Notes: generated from the sequence alone by a model not told the origin. A stretch of 5,673 nucleotides of DNA from Nitrospirota bacterium (GCA_020028195.1 JAHWYE010000289.1:1-5673); one strand, 5' to 3'. Counted from the first letter of the stretch, positions 1-5,380 are shown. Numbers and translations: made by a program.

Positions 1-70
1 TTCCAATGTATGCGATGTTTTCCGAGCCGTCGGTGGTGGTGTCTCTCTTCGTATTATGATGCTCCCACAT
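1..70 (-). CDS. 5' end of an unidentified gene running out of the window
   Basis: Only the first 23 codons are visible, beginning MWEHHNTKRDTTTD and continuing hydrophilic through ENIAYIG. The start at base 70 is supported by a consensus AGGAGG eight bases upstream and by an open frame to the window edge. There is no signal peptide or membrane segment in the visible part. The product cannot be identified. It is divergent from the small plus-strand gene at 390, with a 319-base spacer. A chance ORF remains possible because so little is seen; the ribosome site is the main argument. Confidence 0.5.
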   Translation of the reverse strand, partial: MWEHHNTKRDTTTDGSENIAYIG

Positions 71-78
71 AGAGATTT

Positions 79-84
79 CCTCCT
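79..84 (-). promoter_or_regulatory. Consensus Shine-Dalgarno AGGAGG
   Basis: On the minus strand the bases read AGGAGG followed by AAATCTCT and ATG. The six-base match to the anti-Shine-Dalgarno sequence and the 8-base spacing decide the start at base 70 of the partial minus-strand gene. It is the strongest ribosome-binding site in the window. Confidence 0.6.
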
Positions 85-110
85 GACGTAGGTCCCCAGG
101 CCATAGCGTT

Positions 111-132
111 CGCCGGGAGATCCGGTCCGGCG
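111..132. repeat. GC-rich inverted repeat CGCCGG / CCGGCG
   Basis: CGCCGG (111-116) is the reverse complement of CCGGCG (127-132), separated by ten bases that contain a further CCGG. In RNA it would form a 6-bp GC-only stem in the leader or upstream region of the minus-strand gene starting at 70. It has no U-tract on either side, so it is not a standard terminator. It could be an operator or a leader hairpin; nothing distinguishes these. Confidence 0.4.
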
Positions 133-189
133 CCAAATCTACTCTACTGAGCAATGCCCGTGCCCGCCGGACATTTGAGGAGCCGCTAG

Positions 190-230
190 ACGAATCAGGG
201 ACTTAAGAATCCCTCACAAGTCGGATTCGT
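190..230. repeat. Nested inverted repeat resembling part of tRNA-Leu(UAA)
   Basis: Outer arms ACGAATC (190-196) and GATTCGT (224-230) enclose inner arms AGGGA (197-201) and TCCCT (210-214) around the loop CTTAAGAA. The inner hairpin plus the preceding TAGACG resembles the D-loop end and anticodon arm of bacterial tRNA-Leu with a UAA anticodon. However, the loop is eight bases rather than seven, and no acceptor stem or T-arm can be built around it. It may be a degraded tRNA-derived fragment or a coincidental hairpin. Confidence 0.3.
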
Positions 231-239
231 AGGGTCTGT

Positions 240-390
240 ATGGAGCAGCATACACCTATGATGCTTCAAAGTCATGGCCTGAAAGTCGCAAATAAGGCGG
301 TTGATTTCTTATTGGTACAGGCTCATACCTACTCATGAAGCTGTCGAACTCTTAGCTGCAATTGATGGTCCAGTTTACGGAGTTTTCTAA
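240..390 (+). pseudogene. Possible frameshifted remnant of a small gene
   Basis: Two short frames follow each other. The first, from ATG 240 to TGA 338, starts MEQHTPMMLQSHGLK and has a helix-like end (VANKAVDFLLVQAH). The second, open from 283, ends HEAVELLAAIDGPVYGVF at a TAA (388-390) that shares its last base with the ATG of the 127-residue gene. Both have plausible amino-acid composition, and one frameshift near 330 would join them into a protein of about 50 residues, stop-coupled to the next gene. No family is recognised. Random open frames of this length are common, so this is tentative. Confidence 0.22.
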
Positions 391-773
391 TGGCTACAAC
401 AGAATTGGTGGAGAAGGATAAACAGGTTGCCCGAAAGCTGCTCGAAGTGCTCGACCGATGGCAGGTTCAAGTCCGCACCGCCTTCTGGCTCTATTTGGGC
501 GATCAGGGGGAATGGAAGTTGGTTTTGGCAATGCCGCAAGCAGACACAAATGAAATCAACCAGGCCTACGATGTCATCGCAAAAGCACTCGAAACCAATT
601 ATATAAGAGGACTCTCCTTACGGCAGATAGATGTCCGTAGTCCGTCAGATCAGATTGTCAGCTCGATTAGCAAAGCCATCCATCTGAAGCTTCCCCAGGC
701 GCCAGTTCGTCTCAGCAACACTGGTATTGGAAACGTCTTCATCGGAGACGCGTACATATTACTCAGCACGTAA
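390..773 (+). CDS. Conserved-looking hypothetical protein, 127 residues
   Basis: This is a soluble 127-residue protein of unknown function. There is no signal peptide or membrane segment. The N-terminus (about residues 4-25) is a charged helix, followed by an alternating strand segment (FWLYLGDQGEWKLVLAMP) and a helix around 54-70. The C-terminal end, RLSNTGIGNVFIGDAYIL, resembles a motif I recall from short uncharacterised proteins of environmental bacteria in accessory regions, but I cannot name a family. The start is supported by GGAG seven bases upstream. Codon use is more A/T-rich than in the genes from 941 onward, which may indicate transfer. No promoter or terminator was found for it. 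Confidence 0.75.
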   Translation: MATTELVEKDKQVARKLLEVLDRWQVQVRTAFWLYLGDQGEWKLVLAMPQADTNEINQAYDVIAKALETNYIRGLSLRQIDVRSPSDQIVSSISKAIHLKLPQAPVRLSNTGIGNVFIGDAYILLST

Positions 774-940
774 GAGGCCTTGCATCGGTACGGAAATTGG
801 GGTCAGGAAACTGGGGCCAGAGTATTATTTCATTCTCAGACGCTCAAAAGGGGTGCCCCTCCCCTCCAAAATTGCACGCTGCTCTCCATTCCTATTCTAT
901 TTCCTATTTCCCCCGGCGTTTGGTGAGGCATAATAGTCTC

Positions 941-1828
941 ATGGCCTCCTTGTCACGTTCACACGCCGCCAGAGCCGCTCGCCGAAGGACGCGCGTGCAT
1001 CGGGTCCGGATCGCGGCCGTCCGGCGTCTCGCGCGGTCGCGCTGGCGTGTGCTCCGGGCGATGCTGACCGCGCTGCTAGCCTCACCACCGGCGGTCCGGG
1101 TCCTCGTCGGTGCGGCCGTCATCCTGGTGGCTTGGTCTGCGGTTAACTGGGTGTACCAGGCGATCAACAAGCCGTCCGAGGTCTTCTTTCCGGTAAGCGA
1201 CGCGCTCGTCAAGACCCCGCCCGAGACGTGGCAGAAGTACGGGCCGCTCTTCAAAAAGCATTCGACCGCGGTCATCACACCCGAGCTTCTGGCCGCGCTC
1301 GCCCAGGTCGAAGGTGGTGGCAACCCCGTGGCGCGGACGTACTGGCAGTGGCGTCTGACGTGGAATCCCTTCGAGCTGTACCAACCTGCGTCGAGCGCGG
1401 TCGGCATGTACCAGATCACCGACGCGACGTTTCGCGAGGCGAAGCGTTACTGCATCCACGACCACGTGGTGGTTGAGGATGGCCCCTGGCACGACGAGAG
1501 ATCGTGCTGGTTCAACAGCCTCTACACTCGCGTCGTGCCCAGCCACGCCATCGAGCTGACAGCGGCCCTGCTGGATCGCGACGTCGCGAGGGTGGTGGGG
1601 CGCCAGCGGATCGCCGCTGCCACGCTCCGGCAGAAGCAGGATCTGGCCGCAGTGATCCACCTATGCGGAGCCGGGGTGGGCGACGCCTATGCAAGGCGTG
1701 GCTTCCGGCTGACCGCCCGCCAGCGGTGCGGCGACCACGACGTCAGCGACTACCTCGCGCAGGTCAACGCGATGAAGCGGCAGTTCGCCCGGCTGGCGGC
1801 CGCCGAACGCTACGTCAAGCGAGAGTAA
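941..1828 (+). CDS. Membrane-anchored lytic transglycosylase (SLT-type), 295 residues
   Basis: Probably cleaves the MurNAc-GlcNAc bond of peptidoglycan in the periplasm. After a very arginine-rich cytoplasmic N-terminus (residues 1-40) there is one membrane span (about 51-72), then a periplasmic SLT domain. LLAALAQVEGGGNP carries the likely catalytic Glu124, and SAVGMYQITDATF (152-164) is the GxxQI motif that follows it in the family. The gap between these motifs is longer than usual, filled by an aromatic-rich stretch (TYWQWRLTWNPFELYQP). Four cysteines (171, 189, 242, 263) lie in the periplasmic part and could form disulfides. I chose ATG 941 over an upstream TTG at 797: GGTGAGG lies 12 bases before it, and the 48 extra residues look non-coding. 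CATAAT at 929-934 could be a -10 box, but no good -35 precedes it. It converges on the minus-strand operon. Confidence 0.85.
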   Translation: MASLSRSHAARAARRRTRVHRVRIAAVRRLARSRWRVLRAMLTALLASPPAVRVLVGAAVILVAWSAVNWVYQAINKPSEVFFPVSDALVKTPPETWQKYGPLFKKHSTAVITPELLAALAQVEGGGNPVARTYWQWRLTWNPFELYQPASSAVGMYQITDATFREAKRYCIHDHVVVEDGPWHDERSCWFNSLYTRVVPSHAIELTAALLDRDVARVVGRQRIAAATLRQKQDLAAVIHLCGAGVGDAYARRGFRLTARQRCGDHDVSDYLAQVNAMKRQFARLAAAERYVKRE

Positions 1829-1850
1829 CGGGCGCTTCACTTCTTTTTAT
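1814..1850 (+). terminator. Weak terminator-like hairpin at the convergent gene ends
   Basis: GTCAAGCG (1814-1821) pairs with CGCTTCAC (1833-1840) with one mismatch around an 11-base loop and is followed by TTCTTTTTAT. On the plus strand this would be a weak Rho-independent terminator for the transglycosylase transcript. The T-rich tract also encodes the lysine tail of the opposing 38-residue protein, so the resemblance may be incidental. Confidence 0.3.
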
Positions 1851-1953
1851 CCTTCTTCTCTTTCTGCGGTTGCTCGGCAAAGAGCAGCCAGACCAGGATG
1901 ATGAAACCGATTCCCACCGCCGCAATGGCCAACCAGGTGCCCAGCTTGTCCAT
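1837..1953 (-). CDS. Small single-span membrane protein, 38 residues
   Basis: This short gene encodes MDKLGTWLAIAAVG, a continuous hydrophobic helix through about residue 26 (GFIILVWLLFA), and a highly charged tail ending KEKKDKKK. By the positive-inside rule the tail should be cytoplasmic and the N-terminus outside. Its ATG shares one base with the TAA stop of the thioesterase gene (TAATG), and GAGGGA inside the thioesterase gene sits 8 bases before it, so translational coupling is very likely. The predicted protein looks like the many small inner-membrane proteins that accompany larger partners, but no family is recognised. It is the last gene of the minus-strand operon, and its stop is eight bases from that of the transglycosylase on the other strand. 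Confidence 0.75.
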   Translation of the reverse strand: MDKLGTWLAIAAVGIGFIILVWLLFAEQPQKEKKDKKK

Positions 1954-2354
1954 TAACGCGTCCCTCGCAGCGGGGATTGCAGCGCATCCACCAGTGATTT
2001 CTCCAAACGCTTGACCTTGCCCTGCAGATCCACGGTCACCAGCTTTGCCGATCCCTCCACGACGACACGCTGGCTGGCCCGTTCCCGTATCACATGGGCA
2101 AAGGTGACCGATGTTCGGCCGATCTGTGCTACGGTGGTCTCCACGGCGAGCGTCTCTCCATAGCGCGCCGGCGAACGGTAGTCCACTTCGGCGTGCACGA
2201 CCAAGAATTGGGTCCCTTCCTTCAACAAGCCCACGACCGAGAGGCCACGCTCTTCCAGGTAATGTGTGCGGGCCCGCTCGAAATACTTCAGGTAGTTCGC
2301 ATAGTACACCACCCCGCCGCAGTCGGTGTCTTCATAATAAATTCGAACTTCCAT
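1953..2354 (-). CDS. ybgC: YbgC-type acyl-CoA thioesterase (hotdog fold), 133 residues
   Basis: Cytoplasmic thioesterase of the 4-hydroxybenzoyl-CoA thioesterase/YbgC family, which hydrolyses acyl-CoA (or acyl-ACP) thioesters. The family signature is at the N-terminus: YYEDTDCGGVVYYANYLKYF (residues 6-25), where Asp11 matches the catalytic aspartate of E. coli YbgC (Asp18). The following ERARTHYLEERG helix, and VDYRSPARYGETL in the middle, also fit the family. E. coli has His at the position of Tyr18 here; tyrosine occurs in other members. Length is normal and the start is fixed by the conserved N-terminus. In many Gram-negatives ybgC leads the tol-pal cluster, but no tol gene is seen here. 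It lies 10 bases downstream of the restored end of the CARF gene, with AAGG as a modest ribosome site, and is followed by the coupled membrane protein. Confidence 0.88.
   Translation of the reverse strand: MEVRIYYEDTDCGGVVYYANYLKYFERARTHYLEERGLSVVGLLKEGTQFLVVHAEVDYRSPARYGETLAVETTVAQIGRTSVTFAHVIRERASQRVVVEGSAKLVTVDLQGKVKRLEKSLVDALQSPLRGTR
1961..1966 (-). promoter_or_regulatory. Internal ribosome-binding site for the 38-residue gene
   Basis: GAGGGA on the minus strand lies within the last codons of the thioesterase gene, 7-8 bases before the overlapping ATG. Together with the TAATG stop-start overlap it supports real translation of the small gene, probably by ribosomes terminating on the thioesterase. 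Confidence 0.6.
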
Positions 2355-2364
2355 CGTCTTCGCC

Positions 2365-2478
2365 TTAGAGGCTTAGGGTCGGAAATCTCGGCAGCGAGGT
2401 CTCGCTTACGCCGGTCAACTTGATGACGATCTCATAGAGTTGCTGGAACCGTTCCGCTTTCACCGGCTCGAACCCATG
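2365..2478 (-). pseudogene. Displaced C-terminus of the CARF gene, out of frame
   Basis: After the frame break, a different minus-strand frame reads HGFEPVKAERFQQLYEIV and continues through IKLTGVSETSLPR to a TAA at 2365-2367. These 37 codons have no start of their own. They begin with the HGF-x-PV element that, as I recall, ends the conserved domain of TIGR02710/Cas02710 proteins. Joined to the upstream frame they give a product of about 420 residues and bring the gene end to 10 bases from ybgC. Without them, 105 bases would be left unexplained between the CARF and ybgC genes. Confidence 0.75.
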
Positions 2479-3632
2479 CCCCGCCCCAGCACCGCCTGGT
2501 TAGCTGCGTCCAATAGCGGCTTCATCTTCGGCCACTGGGCTAAAAAGGCCTGGCCCATCTGATCGCCCAGCCCAGCAAGAGCGCGGAACTGGCTCTGGAG
2601 CGGCAGCTTGTATTTCCCATCCACATCATCCAGGTAACAGGTCCGACAGGGTTCGCGTAACGCCTCCGGCAACTGTTCCGGCTGCACATCCCAGGTCTTG
2701 ATCTTGTATTGCTTGAACAATTGCCACTGCGCAAAGGCTTCCAGCGCACGCAACAGCGTATCCATCGCAGCTTCGGCATTATGGTCCATGTCGGCGCGGC
2801 GACGCGCGTGCGCGAGCAAGTCATAGGCGACGGCCTCTTTGACCTCTAGGGGGTCCAGCACCAATTTTTCAAGAAACCCGGCGTTGGCTTTGATCGAGGG
2901 CAACAGTCCCTTAAGCCCAGCCGGACCTCCCCAGACTGACGCCATGTCGAGCGCCTTGAGGGACGTCTTCAGCTTGTCCCAGGCCTGGCGGTACTGAAAC
3001 CGCTCCCATAAGCCATATCCCTCCGCCAGATCCGCCAGCGCCCGATAGAGCGGTTTCTGCCCGCCGCTCACACGAGACTCGATCTGACGGAACAACGACG
3101 AGGCCGGTGCAAACGCGCCTCTGTTATACAGATCGCACCCCTCGCGACGAGACAGGCCGGCTGCTTCATCCCACGGATTCCCTTGCATCCAGACCCGCTG
3201 ACGACCCTCCACTGTCACCGCTTCACCATCGGCTGGACTGACGATATTCACATCCGCCAGTGCAACCGCGCGTGATGTTGACGCGATGCTCGCGAGAGAT
3301 AACGCGGCAGCCATGGCAGGTGTGGTGCCGGTCAGGTCCACGACCAATTCACCGGGATTCACGTCCCAGGTCCGCAACAGGTCTGGAAGCGTCCGAGACA
3401 GAACTTGGTAGCAGGTCATGAAGCGGTGGGCATCCGGCGTCACCACCCAGTCCCAACGGCGCGGCATCTGGGTGATCTGCGGTTGCACGGACGTTTCGAC
3501 GAGACTTTTGGCAGACTCAGGGACGAAAAAACACAGGAGCTCCGGCTTCAGTCGGTTGATCGAAAAGACCGCCGCCGGCGCATCGTCAGACACGGCGATC
3601 AGCAACGCCTTGACAGGACTTTCGATACTCAT
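2460..3632 (-). CDS. CARF-domain protein, TIGR02710/Cas02710 family, frameshifted near the C-terminus
   Basis: As read, 390 residues; with the frameshift repaired, about 420. An N-terminal Rossmann-like CARF domain (about 1-150) includes VVDLTGTTPAMAAALSLAS (97-115), the equivalent of the family's TGGTKxM ligand loop, but with Thr103 and Pro105 replacing Gly and Lys. A helical region follows (about 160-260), then the family's C-terminal part: AVAYDLLAHARRRA (268-281), TLLRALEAFAQWQL (292-305), and DAANQAVLG (375-383). In relatives I recall RNxSILAHG at the end, an R-x6-H HEPN-like RNase motif; here Ala377 replaces the Arg. Such proteins usually sense cyclic oligoadenylate in type III CRISPR systems, yet there is no array or other cas gene here. 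Transcription likely starts at the extended -10 promoter just upstream, and there is no ribosome site. The 0-frame ends MGSSR after a tandem GGGGC repeat. Confidence 0.75.
   Translation of the reverse strand: MSIESPVKALLIAVSDDAPAAVFSINRLKPELLCFFVPESAKSLVETSVQPQITQMPRRWDWVVTPDAHRFMTCYQVLSRTLPDLLRTWDVNPGELVVDLTGTTPAMAAALSLASIASTSRAVALADVNIVSPADGEAVTVEGRQRVWMQGNPWDEAAGLSRREGCDLYNRGAFAPASSLFRQIESRVSGGQKPLYRALADLAEGYGLWERFQYRQAWDKLKTSLKALDMASVWGGPAGLKGLLPSIKANAGFLEKLVLDPLEVKEAVAYDLLAHARRRADMDHNAEAAMDTLLRALEAFAQWQLFKQYKIKTWDVQPEQLPEALREPCRTCYLDDVDGKYKLPLQSQFRALAGLGDQMGQAFLAQWPKMKPLLDAANQAVLGRGMGSSR
2478..2487 (-). repeat. Tandem GGGGC duplication causing the frameshift
   Basis: On the coding (minus) strand the sequence is CT-GGGGC-GGGGC-ATGGG. 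Deleting one five-base unit gives CTG GGG CAT GGG TTC, which restores Leu-Gly-His-Gly-Phe and the remaining 37-codon frame. This pinpoints the mutation as a +5 slippage or duplication, or an assembly or sequencing error in a GC-rich run. A reversible slippage switch is possible but two units are few for that. Confidence 0.75.
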
Positions 3633-3640
3633 GGCGGCGG

Positions 3641-3669
3641 ACTATAACACCCCGACCAGACTCGATCAA
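3641..3669 (-). promoter_or_regulatory. Sigma70-type promoter for the CARF operon, near-leaderless
   Basis: On the minus strand TTGATC (3669-3664) is followed after 17 bases by TATAGT (3646-3641), preceded by TGT, an extended -10. The predicted start, near 3634, is about two bases before the ATG at 3632. No Shine-Dalgarno precedes the ATG (GTCCGCCGCC), so the mRNA is probably leaderless or nearly so. Confidence 0.6.
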
Positions 3670-3682
3670 CATCACGCCAGGT

Positions 3683-3711
3683 TTGACAGAGGGCGGATGG
3701 TAGCCTAGAAT
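3683..3711 (+). promoter_or_regulatory. Sigma70-type promoter for the isomerase/DHS-like operon, near-leaderless
   Basis: A perfect TTGACA (3683-3688), a 17-base spacer and TAGAAT (3706-3711) form the best promoter in the window. The predicted start, near 3718, lies about two bases before the ATG at 3720. The bases before the ATG (CGCGGCTC) contain no ribosome site, so translation is probably leaderless. Confidence 0.65.
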
Positions 3712-3719
3712 CGCGGCTC

Positions 3720-4301
3720 ATGAAGGAGCGTGTTGTCAAGGCTTTCGATGACAGCGCCGAGGTCAAGCGGCGGTTCGTCCGGGAGCATGCTGATCGTATC
3801 GTCGAGGTGGCGCGCCTCATCGCGCGGGCCTTCCGAGAGGGGCATAAAGTCCTGCTGTTCGGCAACGGCGGGAGCTCAACCGACGCGTCCCATATCGCGG
3901 CTGAATTCGTGGGCCGCTACCATCGCGACCGTTCGCCCCTGCCTGCCATCGCGTTGGGCGCCGACATGGCGGCGCTCACCTGTATCGCCAACGATTATGA
4001 CTATGCCGAGATTTTCTCCCGGCAAGTTCGGGCGCACGGCCAGAAAGGTGACATCGCCATTGCGATCAGCACCAGCGGCAACTCCCCTAACGTGTTGAAA
4101 GGGGCGGAAGCCGCGCGAGCGATCGGCCTGATTACGGTCGGCTGGACGGGCGGGAAAGGCGGCAAGCTGACGAGCCTCGTGGATCATTGTTTCATCGTGC
4201 CGTCCACCGTGACCGCCCGCATCCAGGAAACCCACATCACGCTCGGGCATGTCCTGTGCGAATTGATCGAGGAAGACGTATTTGCGAAAACCTCCCGATA
4301 G
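3720..4301 (+). CDS. gmhA: GmhA-type SIS-domain phosphoheptose isomerase, 193 residues
   Basis: Cytoplasmic SIS-domain protein closest to GmhA, which converts sedoheptulose 7-phosphate to D-glycero-D-manno-heptose 7-phosphate for lipopolysaccharide or S-layer heptose. Visible motifs: FGNGGSSTDASHIAAEFVGR (47-66), with His58 and Glu62; NDYDYAEIFSRQV (91-103); the phosphate-binding STSGNSPNV (117-125); and ARIQETHITLGH (166-177), with Gln169 and His177. These four His/Glu/Gln/His positions match, at a constant offset of three, the metal-site and catalytic residues of E. coli GmhA (61, 65, 172, 180), so the active site looks intact. Length is normal for the family. A DiaA-like or other SIS role is less likely because these residues are kept. 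It is promoted from the divergent spacer, has no ribosome site, and overlaps the next gene by 20 bases. Confidence 0.85.
   Translation: MKERVVKAFDDSAEVKRRFVREHADRIVEVARLIARAFREGHKVLLFGNGGSSTDASHIAAEFVGRYHRDRSPLPAIALGADMAALTCIANDYDYAEIFSRQVRAHGQKGDIAIAISTSGNSPNVLKGAEAARAIGLITVGWTGGKGGKLTSLVDHCFIVPSTVTARIQETHITLGHVLCELIEEDVFAKTSR
4269..4275 (+). promoter_or_regulatory. Ribosome-binding site that decides the TTG start of the DHS-like gene
   Basis: GAGGAAG lies inside the isomerase coding sequence, six bases before TTG 4282. No ATG or GTG occurs in this frame before the conserved part of the protein, so this site supports the TTG start and coupling to the isomerase. Confidence 0.6.
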
Positions 4302-5277
4302 GGTCCGAGCGCCGGTCTCGCCCCGCGCACCGCTCAAGCCGATTGACCTGTCCAAGCTGAAGACCTATCCGCTGAGCCGCCGACAGAGCAAGGTACGGCT
4401 GGCCGACTTCTCTTTGCCCTGGCAGCGCGGCGGGCCGTTCAAAAAGTTCCTCGAGACCCTCCCCGACATCCTGGCGGTCAAGACGCTGCGCGCCGTCGTG
4501 CAGGCCATCGTCCGAGCCCACCGCAAGGGTCGCCCGGTCATCGTCGGGATGGGTGCGCACCCGACGAAAGTCGGCTTAAACCCGATCCTGGTGGACCTGA
4601 TGGAACGGGGGATCGTGACGGCGGTCGCGATGAACGGCGCGGTGATCATTCATGATTTCGAGCTGGCTCTGATGGGACACACCTCAGAAGACGTGGAGGC
4701 AGAGATCGACTCCGGTCGCTTCGGAATGGCAGAGGAAACCGGCCGCATGCTGAACGAGGCGATCGCGCGAGGGGCTAAAGAGGGACAAGGCATCGGTGAG
4801 GCGATTGGCCATTACATCAACCGCTACAAGGGACAGTTCCCCCATCGCACAATCAGCCTGCTGGCCACCGGCGCCAGGCTCGGGATTCCAATCACGGTCC
4901 ACGTGGCGCTCGGAACTGACATCATCCACATGCATCCCTCGGCCGACGGAGCCGCCATCGGCGCTGCCTCCCTGCTCGACTTCAGAAGGCTGGCGGCTGT
5001 CGTGGCCGGGATGGAAGGCGGCGTGTATCTCAACCTGGGCTCCGCGGTGATCCTGCCGGAGGTGTTCCTTAAGACCGTTACCCTGGGCCGCAACTTGGGG
5101 CACCCGCTGACCGACATTACGACCGTGAACATGGACTTCTTGCCTCACTACCGCCCGACGACAAACGTGGTCAAGCGTCCTACCCAGAAAGGCGGTCGTG
5201 GCTATTCGCTCATCGGCCACCATGAAATCATGGTGCCGCTGCTAGCCGCGGCGGTGATGGAAGAGTTGGGTCGCTGA
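4282..5277 (+). CDS. Deoxyhypusine-synthase-like protein of unknown substrate, 331 residues
   Basis: Probably an NAD-dependent DHS-fold protein. The pattern GMGAHPTKVGLNPILVDLME (89-108), followed by VTAVAMNGAVIIHDFELAL (112-130), resembles the N-terminal nucleotide-binding part of DHS. GIPITVHVALGTDIIHMHPS (201-220) resembles the central IPVFSPALTDGSLGD region, and YLNLGSAVILPEV (249-261) sits where DHS has GGGVVKHHI. The catalytic lysine of that DHS motif is absent, so it should not make deoxyhypusine; bacteria also mostly lack the eIF5A substrate. A homospermidine-synthase-like reaction would likewise need that lysine. The basic N-terminus (1-35) has no signal peptide. It starts at TTG with GAGGAAG six bases upstream and overlaps the isomerase gene by 20 bases, implying coupled expression and perhaps a shared pathway. 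Its true reaction is unknown. Confidence 0.65.
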   Translation: MRKPPDRVRAPVSPRAPLKPIDLSKLKTYPLSRRQSKVRLADFSLPWQRGGPFKKFLETLPDILAVKTLRAVVQAIVRAHRKGRPVIVGMGAHPTKVGLNPILVDLMERGIVTAVAMNGAVIIHDFELALMGHTSEDVEAEIDSGRFGMAEETGRMLNEAIARGAKEGQGIGEAIGHYINRYKGQFPHRTISLLATGARLGIPITVHVALGTDIIHMHPSADGAAIGAASLLDFRRLAAVVAGMEGGVYLNLGSAVILPEVFLKTVTLGRNLGHPLTDITTVNMDFLPHYRPTTNVVKRPTQKGGRGYSLIGHHEIMVPLLAAAVMEELGR

Positions 5278-5380
5278 CGTCCGCGCGTCTCGCCTCCTGC
5301 ATCACCCCACCGATCGTGCCTCTCTTGGACGTTCCCTCGACATTGCACTCCGTCAGCGAATCTGGTTTCATGAGGCCACC

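Larger units (their letters stand above)
71..389. other. Gene-poor spacer with inverted repeats and possible gene debris
   Basis: This 319-base stretch has no convincing full gene. It contains a GC-rich inverted repeat at 111-132, a nested inverted repeat at 190-230, and two short plus-strand frames (240-338 and 283-390) that look weakly coding and may be a broken small gene. No convincing -35/-10 pair for the gene at 390 was found; TTGATT (301) with CATACC (324) is the best and is weak. Base composition is closer to the 390 gene than to the GC-rich genes downstream. Confidence 0.5.

Noticed and set aside
301..329. Promoter TTGATT-17-CATACC for the gene at 390
   Set aside because: The -10 matches consensus at only three positions; too weak to call.
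797..828. TTGGGG and TATTAT as a promoter upstream of the transglycosylase
   Set aside because: The spacer is 20 bases and the -35 match is poor.
849..860. AGGGGTGCCCCT hairpin
   Set aside because: The loop would be only two bases and no U-tract follows, so it is not a credible terminator or structure.
797..940. Upstream TTG start extending the transglycosylase by 48 residues
   Set aside because: The added residues look non-coding, pass through pyrimidine-rich tracts and have no ribosome site; ATG 941 has GGTGAGG upstream and gives a sensible Arg-rich tail plus membrane span.
1082..1660. Long minus-strand open frame opposite the transglycosylase
   Set aside because: A shadow of a GC-rich gene; proline/arginine/histidine-rich with no recognisable motif, while the plus strand encodes a clear SLT domain.
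3876..4355. Minus-strand open frame opposite the isomerase
   Set aside because: The plus strand has conserved SIS motifs; the opposite frame is low-complexity and unsupported.
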